Assembly (NCBI RefSeq): GCF_007991275.1
Contig: NZ_BJYA01000001.1
Span: 186,001 to 250,000, forward strand
Reading direction: 5' to 3'
DNA from: Alkalibacillus haloalkaliphilus
GTDB lineage: Bacteria; Bacillota; Bacilli; Bacillales; Alkalibacillaceae
DNA: 64,000 bases
The notes under the pieces were generated by a model. The model saw only the letters and a program-made list of their open reading frames with translations. It did no database searches and had not been told where the DNA came from. Every line of letters begins with the position of its first letter. Position 1 is the first letter of the stretch. Made by a program: the position numbers and the translations under genes. Positions 27,342 through 35,787 of this stretch are shown in pieces.

Positions 27342-27665
27342 ATGCCAACATATAACAAACTTGTCAGAGATAAAATTCCTCAAATAATTGAAGCATCAGG
27401 TAAGAGTTATACAACCGAAACATTATCAGAAGAAAAATACATAAAAGAGTTAAAAACGAAACTCGGTGAAGAATTTGGTGAGTACTTACAATCTGTTGGG
27501 GATAATGAAGCATTGGAAGAATTAGCAGATGTTTTAGAGTTAATCCACAGCCTAACAAAAGTTCACGGCTCGACCTTTGAGCAGTTAGAAAACATTAGAC
27601 AAGAAAAAGCACAAAAACGTGGTGGATTTAATGAGAGAATCTATTTAAAAGAGATTAAGGATTAA
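27342..27665 (+). CDS. MazG-like nucleotide pyrophosphohydrolase (phosphoribosyl-ATP pyrophosphohydrolase-like)
   Basis: 107 residues from the ATG with AAAGGAG seven bases upstream. The start NKLVRDKIPQIIEASG and the acidic helix pair KLGEEFGEYL...ALEELADVLELI give the all-alpha NTP-pyrophosphatase metal site (ExxE then ExxD). Proteins of this short type probably clear damaged or excess nucleotides. It converges on an HNH endonuclease gene and may or may not be linked to it. Confidence 0.83.
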   Translation: MPTYNKLVRDKIPQIIEASGKSYTTETLSEEKYIKELKTKLGEEFGEYLQSVGDNEALEELADVLELIHSLTKVHGSTFEQLENIRQEKAQKRGGFNERIYLKEIKD

Positions 27666-27667
27666 AA

Positions 27668-27695
27668 AATAGCCTAGGAATCATCCCAAGCTATT
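27668..27695. terminator. Two-way terminator
   Basis: Imperfect stem AATAGCCTAGG/CCCAAGCTATT with A-tract before and T-rich run after, between convergent genes ending at 27665 and 27694. Confidence 0.65.
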
Positions 27696-28683
27696 ATTTA
27701 GGTACCCAAATATCATCAAAGCCATTTTTTATCGAGTAATCATAAAGAAGTATAATTTTTTGCTCATGGTAATTTCTAAGTAGTGAGTTTGATTCTTCAT
27801 TAGAACTTTTCTTCAAACGATCATTTCGATCAATTATTGTTTCTAAATAACCTCGTTCTGGGAGTTTATCACTCTTTGAAGTGTTACAACCACCACAAGC
27901 CACAACTAGATTCCATATTTGATCAGACTGAACAAAAGACCATGGGATAAAGTGGTCAACATGGCTACTACGGTTACTTTTAGTTAAGTCTTTTCCGCAA
28001 TAAAAACACTCTGCTTCAAAATAGCTTAACAAAATGCGTTCGAAAGGTTTCAATGTCCCCCTCTTCGCAATACTTTCCACCTTATCTAATAAATATTGTG
28101 TAGAAGGATACTCATTCAATTCTTCCACCATTTTTGCCATATGATAGTTTGTAAGATTAACTAACAACCTTTGATATTTCATCATGAATTCACGTACAGC
28201 CGGGTGAAATCTAAAATACTCTCTTTTATGATCAAACTCATAAAATAACCCTTTAGTATCTCCCCATAAAGCACCAAATACATTTTCCTTCATAGCACTT
28301 TTAACTTTTAACACAAGCTTTAACTGTAGATCATCGTTAATTTTATCGAAACTAAAGTCTTTTGGTATACCATGTTCACTCTGGAACTTTTTCATTTCAG
28401 TCACAACTTTAGCATTTTTGGGACCTCTGTTCTGTTTAACCAAGTCGTGGTGGATAATTAAATTCCAATATATTTTAGCAAATGCGTAGGCTAGCTGATC
28501 ATAGCCGAGTTCCAGATCATCATTTACTTGATATAAATTTTCGATTAGTGATTTAATTAATGCATATTTGTATGTAGATGATTTAGCTGACTTATTGGAT
28601 AGAACATTAGTAAATACACGCCATATGTCCTCATCTGTTAAGTAGCTTTCATTTAATTCCCCAACTTTTAACTTGTGTCCCAA
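27694..28683 (-). CDS. HNH endonuclease domain protein
   Basis: 329 residues. Residues 1-210 are helical and unrecognised. The C-terminal HNH zinc-type nuclease (about 225-285) shows CFYCGKDL, the HVDHFIPWSF catalytic His segment, NLVVACGGCNTSKSDK and a following helix. Proteins with an unknown N-terminus and this type of HNH are common in phage defence, but no partner is recognised here. It starts at TTG after a GGTGGTG ribosome site, which is less certain than its neighbours. Confidence 0.8.
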   Translation of the reverse strand: MGHKLKVGELNESYLTDEDIWRVFTNVLSNKSAKSSTYKYALIKSLIENLYQVNDDLELGYDQLAYAFAKIYWNLIIHHDLVKQNRGPKNAKVVTEMKKFQSEHGIPKDFSFDKINDDLQLKLVLKVKSAMKENVFGALWGDTKGLFYEFDHKREYFRFHPAVREFMMKYQRLLVNLTNYHMAKMVEELNEYPSTQYLLDKVESIAKRGTLKPFERILLSYFEAECFYCGKDLTKSNRSSHVDHFIPWSFVQSDQIWNLVVACGGCNTSKSDKLPERGYLETIIDRNDRLKKSSNEESNSLLRNYHEQKIILLYDYSIKNGFDDIWVPK

Positions 28684-28819
28684 CTAAAGCACCACCAAAT
28701 CCAATAAATGTAAACGATTTAATTTCACTCTATAATAACATACATAAATATGAAAAAGGAATTCCCCAAACTTTGTCGTAATAGTATAGAGTATACGTCT
28801 TTAGTTGGAGGGGTTTTTT

Positions 28820-29038
28820 ATGGCATCGAGACAGTTGATCATTCCTGGTGGTTTGTTGCTAGGGATGGGTATTGGGATGCTTTTTGGCGAGACTGGTGCT
28901 GGTATGTTTATCGGGATTGGTTTAGGGATGTTAATTAGTGTTTTGTTAACGTTTTCGAAAGGGTCAAGTGAACGTAACCTCGAAAAGCGGGTTGCTGAGT
29001 TAGAAGAGAAGCTAAAAGTTGAAGAAGAGGCTAGTTAA
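28820..29038 (+). CDS. Small membrane protein with C-terminal coiled coil
   Basis: About 72 residues. Gly-rich hydrophobic N-terminal half (two short helices, GGLLLGMGIGMLFG and GAGMFIGIGLGMLIS) followed by a charged coil (LEKRVAELEEKLKVEEE). Not recognised. The ATG at 28820 has TTGGAGGGG upstream; reading from 28805 would start inside the ribosome site. A strong terminator follows. Confidence 0.7.
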   Translation: MASRQLIIPGGLLLGMGIGMLFGETGAGMFIGIGLGMLISVLLTFSKGSSERNLEKRVAELEEKLKVEEEAS

Positions 29039-29061
29039 CAAGAATATATGTATTACGAATT

Positions 29062-29097
29062 GGGTCTACGTTGCCTTTGACGTAGACCCGTTATTTT
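29062..29097 (+). terminator. Rho-independent terminator
   Basis: Perfect 10-bp stem GGGTCTACGT/ACGTAGACCC, eight-base loop, then GTTATTTTT. Confidence 0.88.
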
Positions 29098-29104
29098 TCT
29101 CAAA

Positions 29105-29695
29105 CTACAAATGAACTTGAGAGTTAGAAAACTTAATGATTTTTTTACCGTCCTTAACTTGCCATAGGTGAACGCCTGTATCACCTGTATGTAAGGCTAC
29201 ATTCGTATCCATTGGTAAGTTCAAAAAGCTTTGATATAGCATATTGATTGTGCCGCCATGCGCAACTATGACTATTCTTTCCGCTTCTGCTTCCATTAAT
29301 TTTGACCAAAATGTTTCAACTCTTGCTCTGAAATTGATCATTGATTCACAGTCATATAATTCATCATGAAGTTTGCGCCCCTCTTTAGGAAGAGGGTATT
29401 TTTCTTTGGCTTCGGATTTTAACTCGCCTGCTAACTGGCCGTTGTTCCATTCCATTAATGCACGATCTTGCTCGACCGAGACGCCAACACTTTCAGCAAT
29501 GGACTCAGCAGTTGTCAAAGCTCGCTTTAACGGACTTGAAATAATACGGTCGACTTCGTAATGGGCGCTCACCCATGTGGCAAGTTTATCAGCTTGCTCT
29601 TTCCCTAAATCAGTTAAAGGAAAGTCTGCTCGCCCTTCATGCCTACCCTCAATGTCTGCTACTGACTGGCCGTGTCTTACAATTAGTAGATCCAT
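29105..29695 (-). CDS. Histidine phosphatase family protein (phosphoglycerate mutase-like)
   Basis: 196 residues. The catalytic LLIVRHGQS is at residues 3-11, the second Arg in ISSPLKRALTTAE and the second His in IVIVAHGGTINML, giving a complete branch 1 histidine phosphatase site. The acid residue lies in MEWNNGQLAG. Substrate not predictable; often CobC or PhoE-like. It stands alone. Confidence 0.9.
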   Translation of the reverse strand: MDLLIVRHGQSVADIEGRHEGRADFPLTDLGKEQADKLATWVSAHYEVDRIISSPLKRALTTAESIAESVGVSVEQDRALMEWNNGQLAGELKSEAKEKYPLPKEGRKLHDELYDCESMINFRARVETFWSKLMEAEAERIVIVAHGGTINMLYQSFLNLPMDTNVALHTGDTGVHLWQVKDGKKIIKFSNSQVHL

Positions 29696-29757
29696 TCCCC
29701 CACCCCTTTATTTTATTGTATAAGAATGGAGGTAGAACATCTAGTTCATTGTAAAAA

Positions 29758-29778
29758 GAGCACCCGTGATGGATGCTC
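29758..29778 (-). terminator. Terminator after the 190-residue membrane gene
   Basis: Stem GAGCATCC/GGGTGCTC on the minus strand with a five-base loop, followed by TTTTTAC. It overlaps the last base of the gene's stop codon. Confidence 0.7.
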
Positions 29779-30350
29779 TAAGCGTGATTTTTTGCTCGGT
29801 CCTGTGCTTTTAACAATGCTTTCACAAACCAATAAGTCGTAAAAGCGATTACTATATCAATTAAAAACAGGTAGAAGTAGTGGAAGCCACCGCCCATATG
29901 TGTGATGCCGAACATTATTTCTAACGATCCTACTCCAAATGCGAAGGTTGCACTTAATACAACTGCCCAAATATAATAATTTTTACCATGATTCGTACAG
30001 TATTGATAGACGAGCATAAAAGCCACGGGCAATGCTGAAGCCACCATCGTAAAAGCTGAAGGCAACATCGTTGTAATAAAGTACAAAGTTCTAAAATACA
30101 CTTGTGATTCTAAGTAATTGCTCGAGTAATTCCACAGCATATGGATCACAAGGCCAAAAAACAAAATCTCAAACATTCGCGTGCGATCAATAGCAAAATA
30201 CAAAATAATTAGAGGTACAATAAGCAAAATAATATTAAGCCAAAACTGCCATGTATCCCATGATGAATACTCATGCCAGTAACTCTCTGTTAGTTGAGTC
30301 AGCCGTTCGGTCAGTTCGAAAATCCGATTCCAATACTCTTCATACGTCAC
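29778..30350 (-). CDS. Polytopic membrane protein of unknown function
   Basis: 190 residues, five to six hydrophobic segments after a hydrophilic N-terminus (about 1-30). The opening WDTWQFWLNIILLIVPLIIL and DRTRMFEILFFGLVIHMLW recall CBO0543-type membrane proteins of Firmicutes, but I am not certain. Repeat array B lies directly upstream of its start. Confidence 0.65.
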   Translation of the reverse strand: MTYEEYWNRIFELTERLTQLTESYWHEYSSWDTWQFWLNIILLIVPLIILYFAIDRTRMFEILFFGLVIHMLWNYSSNYLESQVYFRTLYFITTMLPSAFTMVASALPVAFMLVYQYCTNHGKNYYIWAVVLSATFAFGVGSLEIMFGITHMGGGFHYFYLFLIDIVIAFTTYWFVKALLKAQDRAKNHA

Positions 30351-30436
30351 AAAATTAACCCCCGAACTTGTAAAAATCTCTACTTACTTAATTTTAGTTA
30401 AAGTAGAACTTTTATACATGTCGAAGGTAGAATTTA

Positions 30437-30741
30437 TTCGGGGATTAATTGTTTCTGTTCGGTATTAACCACTGCGTATTCGGTAACTATCCGCTCTATT
30501 CGGTATTAACCACTGCTTATTCGGTAACTATCCGCTCTATTCGGTATTAAACCCCGCCTATTCGGTAATTATCCCTTCTATTCGGTATTAAACCCCACCT
30601 ATTCGGTAATTATTCCTTCTATTCGGTATTAACACCCACCTATTCGGTAATTATTCCTCTTATTCGGTATTAAGCACCGCCTATTCGGTAATTATCCGCT
30701 CTATTCGGTATTAAACCCCACCTATTCGGTAATTATCACGC
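30437..30741. repeat. Intergenic repeat array B (TATTCGGTA, alternating 20/21-bp period)
   Basis: Fifteen copies of TATTCGG(T) whose TTCGG begins at 30437, 30458, 30479, 30499, 30520, 30540, 30561, 30581, 30602, 30622, 30643, 30663, 30684, 30704 and 30725. Spacing alternates 21 and 20 after the first three, making a 41-base dimer: one half continues GTATTAA-CC, the other GTAATTAT. It fills most of the gap between a membrane protein gene and a thioesterase gene. Frame is not kept, so it is not coding. Confidence 0.9.
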
Positions 30742-30755
30742 AGCTCTCCCTTCAC

Positions 30756-31232
30756 CTAAGCGCCAAATCCTTCTGGCATCACGGCTGCGACGACAAGTCC
30801 TTTTGCCACAAGCTCTTCTCCAGCGTACACCTCTGTATGGACGTTAAATTTTTTCGGATGAACTTCTTCAACTTGTCCTGTCGCTCGTAGTTCCACATGT
30901 TGAGGTGTTGGCTTTAAGTATTGGACTTCAAGTTTTGCCGTGACAAACCGTGGTGGTTCTGCGCCGTCCTCTGGCTCGTGGCCATTTTTACGATGCAAAG
31001 CTAATGAAGCTGAACCTGTGCCGTGACAGTCAATAAGTGATGCTAACAAACCGCCGTAAACGAATCCTGGTATGGCTGTATGTTCAGGTTGAGGCTTATA
31101 AAGTGTTAACGTCTCGTCACCATTCCAACCTGTCCGAAATCCGTGGCCTAACTCGTTATTTTTACCACAGCCATAACAATGAGCAAGATCCTCTGCATAA
31201 TAATCTTGTATAGCGTGTTTAATCGTTTTCAT
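30756..31232 (-). CDS. PaaI-type hotdog thioesterase
   Basis: 158 residues. Hotdog-fold landmarks: HTAIPGFVYGGLLASLIDCHGTG (about 77-95) and FVTAKLEVQYLKPTP. An N-terminal CYGCGKNNELG (Cys pair near 19-22) is typical of a PaaI subgroup. It probably hydrolyses acyl-CoA thioesters; the substrate is open. Array B begins 15 bases after its stop codon. Confidence 0.87.
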   Translation of the reverse strand: MKTIKHAIQDYYAEDLAHCYGCGKNNELGHGFRTGWNGDETLTLYKPQPEHTAIPGFVYGGLLASLIDCHGTGSASLALHRKNGHEPEDGAEPPRFVTAKLEVQYLKPTPQHVELRATGQVEEVHPKKFNVHTEVYAGEELVAKGLVVAAVMPEGFGA

Positions 31233-31325
31233 TAAGCATCCCCTTCCTAAAACTTAAATATTCGAAATTTTAACAAAATATGATAAAATATGACTATACT
31301 GATATAATTTATAAGGAGTGATTGA

Positions 31326-31616
31326 ATGAAAAGGTTTATTTTATCAGTCGTGATTACAATCGCTGTTTTGTACCTCATCATTTACGCGATTCATTACTTT
31401 ACTGACTTCCATCTTATGAGTATTGCTTTTGTCGTCGGTATTGTCTCTTGTGTTTTTACTTACAGCGGGTCATCGCCGCTTTCGACAAAGGTCTTTGATG
31501 TTGCAACTAGAGGTAATGCGGCCAAGCAACAAATGGATGACAACTTTGTTATTTCACCGTCTTTTCTCGGTTCAATCTTAACGCTATTATCTTCATTTAT
31601 TGTTTTATTCATCTAA
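31326..31616 (+). CDS. Small membrane protein
   Basis: 96 residues with three hydrophobic segments (about 3-24, 30-48, 78-96) and a short basic loop containing TRGNAAKQQMDDNF. Not recognised in detail. AAGGAGTGATTGA precedes the ATG and a perfect hairpin follows the stop, so it is a genuine single gene. Confidence 0.7.
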   Translation: MKRFILSVVITIAVLYLIIYAIHYFTDFHLMSIAFVVGIVSCVFTYSGSSPLSTKVFDVATRGNAAKQQMDDNFVISPSFLGSILTLLSSFIVLFI

Positions 31617-31640
31617 AGCTCGCTACTATTAGCGAGCTTT
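31615..31640. terminator. Two-way terminator
   Basis: Perfect 11-bp stem AAAGCTCGCTA/TAGCGAGCTTT with a four-base loop and TATTATTT after it, between convergent genes. Confidence 0.85.
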
Positions 31641-31642
31641 TA

Positions 31643-32815
31643 TTATTTAAAAACACCTAACCGTCCAATACGCTCCATCGCTTCTTCCAACCGCTCTGGT
31701 TCATCGAGTAAGCCAATTCTCACATAGCCTTCACCAGTTTCGCCAAACCCTTTTCCTGGTGCGACAACAACGTGAGCTTCATTCAATAGAAGGTCCGCAA
31801 ACTCCTCTGACGTATAGCCATCAGGTACTTTAAACCAAGCGAAAAAAGTTCCTTTAGGTGCTGTCACGTCCCAACCAACTGATTGTGCTGCATTCACTAA
31901 TGCGTTTCGCCTCGTTTCATATGTCTCAACTAACTCATTTACTGCAGACTGATCACCTAACAGTGCTTCTGCTGCCGCTTCTTGTACCGCGCCAAATAAA
32001 CTGACATACAAATGATCTTGAATTAAATTTAAGCTGTCAATCACTGACGGGTTGCCTACCGCAAAGCCAACACGCCATCCAGCCATATTATACGTTTTGG
32101 ACAATGTGTACATTTCAATACCGACGTCTTTTGCCCCTTCTGATTCAAGAAAGCTTGTCGGTTTCTTACCATCAAAGCCAATCGCCCCATAAGCAAAATC
32201 ATGGACGACACAAATGTTATGCTTTTTCGCCACGTTTACTGTCTCATCAAAAAATTCACGTGTCGCGACTGCTGATGTTGGGTTGTTCGGATAATTTAAA
32301 AACATTAATTTCGATAAATTAAGCGCTTCATCACTAATTCCATCATAATCTGGTAGAAAGTGATTCTTTTCTAAAAGCGGGAAGAAGTGTGGCTTGGCAT
32401 CAGCTAATGCGATTCCTGACATATAGTCTGGGTACCCTGGGTCAGGTAGTAATGCCGAGTCACCAGCATTTAATATGCATTGACTGATCTCGACTAAGCC
32501 TGTTTTCGTACCAAACAAAACAGCGACTTCTGTCTCAGGGTCGACGCCAACACCGTATTCGCGCATATAAAATTTCGCGACCGCTTCTTTTAAAAACGAA
32601 TGCCCGCGAAAAGGTGAGTATTTATGATAATCAGGATTTTCTGCTGCTTGTTGCACCGCTTTAACAATATTTTGAGGTGTAGGCTGATCCGGATTTCCTT
32701 GTCCTAAGTTAATCACATCATGCCCTTCACGTTTTAACGCCTGCGTTTTACCAACTAAACTAGCAAAAAACTGCTCAGGCAGGCGCTTCAACGCTTCTGA
32801 CTGTTCAAATCGCAT
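31643..32815 (-). CDS. mtnE: Class I PLP aminotransferase, MtnE-like
   Basis: 390 residues, fold type I aminotransferase. Landmarks: LGQGNPDQPTP, FLNYPNNPTSAV, the PLP Lys in YTLSKTYNMAGWRVGF (near 236) and the Arg of YVRIGLL. It resembles the MtnE/YkrV enzyme that makes methionine from ketomethylthiobutyrate. It is transcribed divergently from a nitrilase-type gene as in the mtnE-mtnU pair of Bacillus. No S-box leader fits in the 100-base gap, and other salvage genes are absent. Confidence 0.75.
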   Translation of the reverse strand: MRFEQSEALKRLPEQFFASLVGKTQALKREGHDVINLGQGNPDQPTPQNIVKAVQQAAENPDYHKYSPFRGHSFLKEAVAKFYMREYGVGVDPETEVAVLFGTKTGLVEISQCILNAGDSALLPDPGYPDYMSGIALADAKPHFFPLLEKNHFLPDYDGISDEALNLSKLMFLNYPNNPTSAVATREFFDETVNVAKKHNICVVHDFAYGAIGFDGKKPTSFLESEGAKDVGIEMYTLSKTYNMAGWRVGFAVGNPSVIDSLNLIQDHLYVSLFGAVQEAAAEALLGDQSAVNELVETYETRRNALVNAAQSVGWDVTAPKGTFFAWFKVPDGYTSEEFADLLLNEAHVVVAPGKGFGETGEGYVRIGLLDEPERLEEAMERIGRLGVFK

Positions 32816-32918
32816 CTTTCGTCCTCCTTACCGAATTCACTCATTACTTTGAAGGTTATATGCTTTTTCACCTTTTGTAAAGACAGAAAATTCTTATATA
32901 TTGATTGGAGGTGCTTTC

Positions 32919-33707
32919 ATGCAAGTTGCTTTATTACAGCTTGATTTAGCTTTTGGTGATGTTGAAGTGAATAAGGAGAAAATTAATCATATGATTCATA
33001 AAATTCCAGATGAAACTGATGTCATTGTTTTGCCTGAGCTTTGGAATACTTGTTATGACTTGAAACGGCTCGATCAGCTAGCGGATTATGATGGTTGGGA
33101 CTCTCGTGCTTTCTTAAGTCATTTAGCCTACCGACACGAGGCGGCTATAGTTGGTGGTTCTGTCGCAAAAGTTGGCGAGCAAGGGTTTACGAATACGATG
33201 TACATTTACAATAAAAAAGGTCATTTCATTAAAGAATACAGTAAGGCTCACCTTATTCCACTAATGCATGAACAAAAATATTTTAAAGCTGGTGATCGTG
33301 ATGGTTTATTTGAAGTAGGCGGCATTCCAAGTGCTGGACTCATTTGTTATGATTTAAGATTTCCTGAATGGGTGCGCTGGCATGCGGTTCAAGGAGCAAA
33401 AGTCATTTATATTGTCGCTCAATGGCCTAAAGAGCGAATCAACCATTGGCGTACGCTAATTCAAGCTCGTGCGATAGAAAACCAGTGTTTCGTTGTGGCG
33501 TGTAATCGTGTAGGGGATGATCCGAATTTTTCATTTGGTGGTCATTCAATGGTTGTCGGTCCAATGGGTGAATTGATTGTTGAGGGCGGTGATGAAGAAG
33601 GTATTTTAACAGCAATGTTAGATCTGGACCAAGTTGCTAAAGCGCGCAGTTTAGTGCCTGTTTATAACGATATAAGAAGTGACCTTTATGACCTTCGTTT
33701 GAAATAA
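32919..33707 (+). CDS. mtnU: Carbon-nitrogen hydrolase, MtnU-like
   Basis: About 262 residues from the ATG with GGAGGTG six bases upstream. The nitrilase triad is complete: Glu in VLPELWN (near 44), Lys in YSKAHLIPL (near 110) and Cys in GLICYDLRFPEW (near 144). Relatives of this size are omega-amidases, which remove the amide from 2-keto acid amides such as ketoglutaramate made by MtnE-type glutamine transamination. The neighbouring aminotransferase fits that role. Confidence 0.82.
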   Translation: MQVALLQLDLAFGDVEVNKEKINHMIHKIPDETDVIVLPELWNTCYDLKRLDQLADYDGWDSRAFLSHLAYRHEAAIVGGSVAKVGEQGFTNTMYIYNKKGHFIKEYSKAHLIPLMHEQKYFKAGDRDGLFEVGGIPSAGLICYDLRFPEWVRWHAVQGAKVIYIVAQWPKERINHWRTLIQARAIENQCFVVACNRVGDDPNFSFGGHSMVVGPMGELIVEGGDEEGILTAMLDLDQVAKARSLVPVYNDIRSDLYDLRLK

Positions 33708-33714
33708 AAAATAT

Positions 33715-33740
33715 GCCGGTCAGTGCGAATACTAACCGGC
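33715..33740. terminator. Two-way terminator
   Basis: Stem GCCGGTCAGT/ACTAACCGGC with a six-base loop (one G-T pair). On the minus strand it is followed by ATATTTTTTATTT, so it can end the small gene at 33793 as well as the hydrolase gene. Confidence 0.75.
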
Positions 33741-33792
33741 TTAGGCGTTTCATCTATTTATATAGTATGAACTGATTATCTATCTAACTAAT

Positions 33793-33951
33793 TTAGCGGT
33801 GTGCTAGATCCATTTCAGCTTCAGCTTGAACTGGTTCTAGGCGTAGATCTGATTTCTTCTTCTTGATGCGCGTCACAATGCTGTCGACAAAATAAACTGT
33901 CGCTAAAAAGAAAAACACGATCGTTGAAACAAGAATTAAAGATGTTGTCAT
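33793..33951 (-). CDS. Small membrane protein (52 residues)
   Basis: Encoded on the minus strand with AAGGGG nine bases before the ATG (an ATG two codons earlier is closer to the site). One membrane helix (SLILVSTIVFFFLATVYFV) is followed by a basic stretch (RIKKKK) and an acidic tail ending DLAHR. It has a promoter and a terminator of its own. Not recognised. Confidence 0.7.
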   Translation of the reverse strand: MTTSLILVSTIVFFFLATVYFVDSIVTRIKKKKSDLRLEPVQAEAEMDLAHR

Positions 33952-33998
33952 AACCATCTACCCCTTTCCAGCAAATTTTACTGTTTAACAGTATTTCC

Positions 33999-34032
33999 TA
34001 CTATATAGTACCACATTTTATTCTAATTTCAA
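33999..34032 (-). promoter_or_regulatory. Promoter with overlapping palindrome
   Basis: On the minus strand TTGAAA (34027-34032) and TACTAT (34005-34010) are 16 bases apart. The -10 is inside the perfect 12-base palindrome TACTATATAGTA at 33999-34010. A second dyad, ACTGTTTAACAGT, lies at 33980-33992. This suggests a repressor-controlled promoter for the 52-residue gene. Confidence 0.45.
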
Positions 34033-34389
34033 GTTATAAGTATCATTCTTTTAAAAACTTTTAAATCCTTATAAATGCTATCAAATGCTCGGAATTTGTA
34101 TCGAGTGTCAAGAATGCGCTCTTAACGGCATTGTAAGCGCTTCCTAAATGCGTTAACCTCTTTATTTCTAGGCAGAATTCGCTTTTTTACCATTATTTCC
34201 GCCTCTAAATTTTGTACAAGCTCCAAAAAAGGGCGACTTAAAATCAGTTAGTTTTGCTTCCATAAGATTGGAGCCCCTCCGTTTCTCTTTCAAAACTCAT
34301 AATGTAAATGTGAGAAGGTAGGATTATAGATTTAAATAAACCAGTTACCCTACCAGAAATATATTAATTTCATAACGGAGGTGACAGGT
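34033..34389. other. Intergenic region without a recognised gene
   Basis: About 350 bases between a small minus-strand gene's promoter and the first coat gene. A few GCGCT/GCGTT-type words around 34116-34180 look like a decayed version of the repeat arrays, but no steady period is seen. A short plus-strand leader with a ribosome site (GGAGGTGA) ends the region. Confidence 0.4.
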
Positions 34390-34602
34390 ATGAGTGATCA
34401 AAACAATAGAATGCCAGAAGACTTACAAGTGGTATCAGATAAGGTAATTGATCTACTAGTAGATACAACATTTAAAAAACACGGCGTGAACCCACAAGAA
34501 ACACAAGTAGACGAAGAAACTAGAAGTCAATTGAGAGAGTTAGTAGAAGACCTACAAAAGTCGGTTAAATCGCTTCAAGAGCACAATAACGGTGATAATT
34601 AA
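34390..34602 (+). CDS. Small protein upstream of cotX, possible coat component
   Basis: 70 residues from the ATG after GGAGGTGACAGGT. Hydrophilic, mostly helical and acidic, ending in a Leu-heptad stretch (LRELVEDLQKSVKSLQEH). Its place 108 bases before a CotX-type gene suggests a role like CotW or another small coat or crust protein, but the sequence itself does not prove it. Confidence 0.55.
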   Translation: MSDQNNRMPEDLQVVSDKVIDLLVDTTFKKHGVNPQETQVDEETRSQLRELVEDLQKSVKSLQEHNNGDN

Positions 34603-34710
34603 TGAATTCTACTAAGCCTATATGTTAGTAAAATAATGGATTGGCCTTTCCTAGTAGTAAACTATTTTCATATGTAAGTAGTGTACGAAATAATAGAGGA
34701 GGGAAATAGA

Positions 34711-35202
34711 ATGGCAAAGAAGCAATACTTTGCATCAGCTCCTGGTGCATACAACAATGCTCATACAAACCAACGTGCGCGTGCCCCAAAAAGGTTTAAT
34801 GCATTAGACCCTAAATCTTGTCACTCATTTGATGAAGACACTCAACAAGCTAATCAGTCTATTAAAACAACTCAGCAATCTTTTGAATCAATCGTCGTCA
34901 AAGATTCATGTGACGTTGAAGTAACAACAACTAACACACAAGCTGCTGTTAACGTTCAAATCGGACTACAAGCAGCGATTGCGCTGATCATTAGTATTTC
35001 AGTAGCTGATAGTGACCGTGCTGAAGAGATCACACAAGACTTATATGAGAAGATTAAAACAACGCAAGTTAACCACCAGCAGACTTATATTGAAAACTCT
35101 CGTGGCGTACAAGTGACAACAACGGATACAGATATCGCAGTTAACGCACAAATCTTATTACAAGTATTACTTGCAATTGTTGCACGACTAAACATCCTTT
35201 AA
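34711..35202 (+). CDS. Spore coat protein X/V-domain protein
   Basis: About 163 residues. Two related copies of the CotX/CotV unit are visible: SIVVKDSCDVEVTTTNTQAA followed by VQIGLQAAIALIISI, and IENSRGVQVTTTDTDIAV followed by AQILLQVLLAIVARL. These proteins form the insoluble outer coat or crust of Bacillus spores. GAGGAGGG precedes the ATG. CATATGTA at 34670 recalls a sigma-K -10 element, but the match is imperfect. Confidence 0.88.
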   Translation: MAKKQYFASAPGAYNNAHTNQRARAPKRFNALDPKSCHSFDEDTQQANQSIKTTQQSFESIVVKDSCDVEVTTTNTQAAVNVQIGLQAAIALIISISVADSDRAEEITQDLYEKIKTTQVNHQQTYIENSRGVQVTTTDTDIAVNAQILLQVLLAIVARLNIL

Positions 35203-35209
35203 TAAGGAA

Positions 35210-35250
35210 AACCCCACCTATTTATGCAAAAGTCATAAATAGGTGGGGTT
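35210..35250. terminator. Two-way terminator
   Basis: Perfect 17-bp stem AACCCCACCTATTTATG and its complement with a seven-base loop and ATTTTAT after it. It separates the coat gene from the convergent chromate transporter operon. Confidence 0.9.
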
Positions 35251-35253
35251 ATT

Positions 35254-35787
35254 TTATGATAAGATTACCGCTCCATAAGTAAGAGCGCCAATAATCACGT
35301 AAGCCGGGTGGATATTCCACTTCTCTAGTGCTAAGAAGCTTAACGTAACTAAGATCATGGTTTGAACTAACCCTGCTCCTTCATATGATGTAGCGAAAAA
35401 TTGGTAAGCTAAAACAGCTAGTAAAATCGCTATCGCCGGACGAATAAGAGCTGTCATACGTTTTACTTTCGGTGAGTTTTTAAACTTCAATAATAGCTTC
35501 AACAAGACAATCATCGCTATTAAAGATGGAATGACTGTTGCTGAGATTGCAACAGTGGCACCAATTACGCCACCGACTTCATAACCAATATAACCAGCCA
35601 TTTTCGTCGCAATGGGGCCTGGCAGTGCGTTACCTAAGGCGAGCACTTCACCAAATTCTTGAGTCGTCATCCATTCAAAACGTTGAACGACTTCATATTC
35701 AATTAGTGGAATAGACGCAGGTCCACCACCATAGCCGACAATGCCTGGAATTAAAAATGCGATAAATAAATGCCAATACTCAATCAT
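35254..35787 (-). CDS. ywrA: Chromate transporter, second half-size subunit
   Basis: 177 residues, one ChrA domain. The N-terminal FLIPGIVGYGGGPASIPL and the ALGNALPGPIATKMAGYIGY segment are the ChrA signatures. Short ChrA proteins come as pairs with opposite topology and together export chromate. It overlaps the first subunit by four bases (ATGA). Pairing with an Lrp-type regulator and a gamma-glutamyltransferase matches the ywrABCD block of Bacillus subtilis. Confidence 0.88.
   Translation of the reverse strand: MIEYWHLFIAFLIPGIVGYGGGPASIPLIEYEVVQRFEWMTTQEFGEVLALGNALPGPIATKMAGYIGYEVGGVIGATVAISATVIPSLIAMIVLLKLLLKFKNSPKVKRMTALIRPAIAILLAVLAYQFFATSYEGAGLVQTMILVTLSFLALEKWNIHPAYVIIGALTYGAVILS

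Noticed and set aside
30437-30741. CRISPR array
   Set aside because: The repeated core is only about 7-10 bases, spacers are similar to each other rather than unique, the period is about 20 bases, and no cas genes are present.
32816-32918. S-box (SAM riboswitch) before the mtnE-like gene
   Set aside because: The divergent gap is only about 100 bases and shows none of the S-box core stems.
34087-34210. Sixth repeat array
   Set aside because: A few GCGCT/GCGTT words occur but spacing is irregular and the core is not stable; at most a decayed array.
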